Source: RUG100 sp963542695
Lineage (GTDB): Bacteria; Bacillota; Clostridia; Peptostreptococcales; Anaerovoracaceae
Length of the DNA stretch: 64,000 nucleotides
Direction of reading: 5' to 3'
Assembly (NCBI GenBank): GCA_963542695.1
Contig: CAUTYX010000007.1
Coordinates: 29,698-93,697, forward strand
Shown: piece after piece, positions 63,306 to 64,000 of the stretch
Layout of the letters: each line of letters begins with the position of its first letter
Position numbering within the stretch: position 1 is the first letter of the stretch
Notes under the pieces: generated by a model
What the model was told of the DNA's origin: nothing
Databases searched by the model: none
What the model saw: the letters and a program-made list of their open reading frames with translations, nothing else
Translations under genes and position numbers: made by a program

Positions 63306-63425
63306 ATGAAGAAAACTGATAATTCAAAACCCATTCCAAAGCCATCTCCAAAACGTGTCCCGAGTAAATACAAGGATAGAGGAAAAGCTGTATTACCAAA
63401 GGCTCCACCTCCACCTAAAAAATAA
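63306..63425 (+). CDS. 39-residue proline/lysine-rich protein
   Basis: GGAGG lies seven bases before ATG 63306. The product is MKKTDNSKPIPKPSPKRVP, then SKYKDRGKAVLPKAPPPPKK: very basic, proline rich and probably unfolded. No family recognised. Confidence 0.5.
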   Translation: MKKTDNSKPIPKPSPKRVPSKYKDRGKAVLPKAPPPPKK

Positions 63426-63426
63426 T

Positions 63427-63891
63427 TTTCTAATACTTTATTTCATCCCAGTGTTCATAAGCTTTATTTGGTTCATAGAACTTTATCAAAACTCCATCAT
63501 CAATGTCCACATATTCATACAGTACATTGGAAAATTCGGAAAGTCCGCTAACAAGGCAACTAAAATCAAACGCTATGTATATCATAATGGATTCTCGCAA
63601 AGCACCAGCAAACCAAAATACTATACATTTAATAAAAAAGATTCCAAGGTTGAATACTTCATCCCTTATTTTACAGATGGTTCTTTAAAGGCCACCATTA
63701 CTATTACAGCTAAAGGAATGAAAAAGTACAGGAAAGTAATTATTCTTAAGCGGTCAGGACAATTTGGAAATAGTGAAGGACGCTATTTTGTATACAGAAC
63801 TCCTGGAAAGAAAAAAAAGAACATGAAAGTGATCATCAAGATGGATCACAGTAAAAATTCCTCTGGAGCTTTTAGTTTACGGTATCTCTAA
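63427..63891 (+). pseudogene. Hypothetical secreted-type protein lacking a proper start
   Basis: An open frame opens with a hydrophobic stretch (FLILYFIPVFISFIWFIEL) and continues into a beta-rich, Tyr/Lys-rich domain (KYYTFNKKDSKVEYFIPYF, GRYFVYRTPGKKKK, SSGAFSLRYL). No ATG with a ribosome binding site precedes it; the frame continues back into the 39-residue gene to a GTG at 63355. It may be a truncated exported protein. Function unknown. Confidence 0.4.
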
Positions 63892-63915
63892 TTGCAACCT
63901 ACATTATAAAAACAA

Positions 63916-63975
63916 TTGACAATTATATTCTGAAATGCTATTATAACTAAAATAGCAAATGACTGGTGACCAGTC
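63916..63975 (+). promoter_or_regulatory. Strong promoter with palindromic operator
   Basis: TTGACA (63916-63921), 17 bases, TATTAT (63939-63944) preceded by TGC. A 15-base palindrome GACTGGT-G-ACCAGTC (63961-63975) lies just after the predicted transcription start, a typical repressor site. The gene it drives is beyond the window. Confidence 0.65.
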
Positions 63976-64000
63976 TGATTTAGGCTTCAGGATATAATCC

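Noticed and set aside
56940..64000. Second attachment site copied from the tRNA-Leu 3' end
   Set aside because: Only a short TTCGAATCT match near 62153 was found, too little to call an attachment site.
1..64000. CRISPR arrays and intact transposases
   Set aside because: No regularly spaced direct repeats of the right size and no transposase-like reading frame were found.

Overview
The window reads as chromosome of an anaerobic, low-to-mid GC Gram-positive bacterium of class Clostridia. The support is the gene content and order: tig-clpP-clpX-lon-engB, a class III fructose-1,6-bisphosphatase, two-subunit class I fumarase, a fused IspDF, a biotin-domain-less PycB/OadA, and murB-PHP-rapZ. I cannot name a genus. 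No sporulation, rRNA or CRISPR locus is visible.

Layout. 0-21.8 kb is ordinary core: murI, pepF, nadK, a pseudouridine synthase, NUDIX and YbaK proteins, pycB/oadA, murE, fluoride channel crcB, thiamine pyrophosphokinase, mntP with a TetR-type regulator, rapZ-PHP-murB, an AI-2E family exporter, argGH, an AEC transporter, a phosphodiesterase, an MgtC-like protein and a histidinol-phosphatase. 21.8-25.8 kb is more AT-rich: two small membrane proteins, then a tight four-gene unit (thioredoxin-like lipoprotein, 44-residue CXXC protein, shortened NapH-like Fe-S membrane protein, CPBP protease fused to an unknown outer domain). 25.9-56.8 kb returns to core: purC, thioesterase/ACT/PaaK, hpt, the lon-clp-tig block, argF, an RNA methyltransferase, mreB, fbp, fumAB, chromate transporter pair, proS, ispDF, a PIN-TRAM protein, a two-component system, radA, and two cell-wall proteins. 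A tRNA-Leu(CAG) follows at 56.86 kb. From there to the end is a decayed prophage or integrated element, mostly of small leftward genes (holin-like, amidase fragment, RusA, several unknown short proteins).

Regulation. argG and argF both carry near-consensus promoters overlapped by ARG-box operators, so arginine synthesis from ornithine is very probably under ArgR control here. Several start codons were reassigned from Shine-Dalgarno positions.

Most unusual material, all in the last 7 kb: (1) six short units at 60.35-62.37 kb, each closed by a long terminal stem; five have an extended -10 box 5-7 bases before the stem, and the sixth has a degenerate one. They look like a family of small structured RNAs transcribed against the phage genes. 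(2) A seventh, different structured element on the minus strand at 62.80-62.96 kb, whose imperfect pairs are wobbles only on that strand. (3) A three-gene module resembling HicB/HicA plus an unknown upstream partner, lying exactly between an intact holin-like gene and a decayed partial copy of it. Outside the prophage, the redox/CPBP unit at 22.8-25.8 kb, a 29-residue membrane peptide upstream of mreB, and a frameshifted EamA transporter whose ribosome binding site lies inside a terminator hairpin deserve attention.
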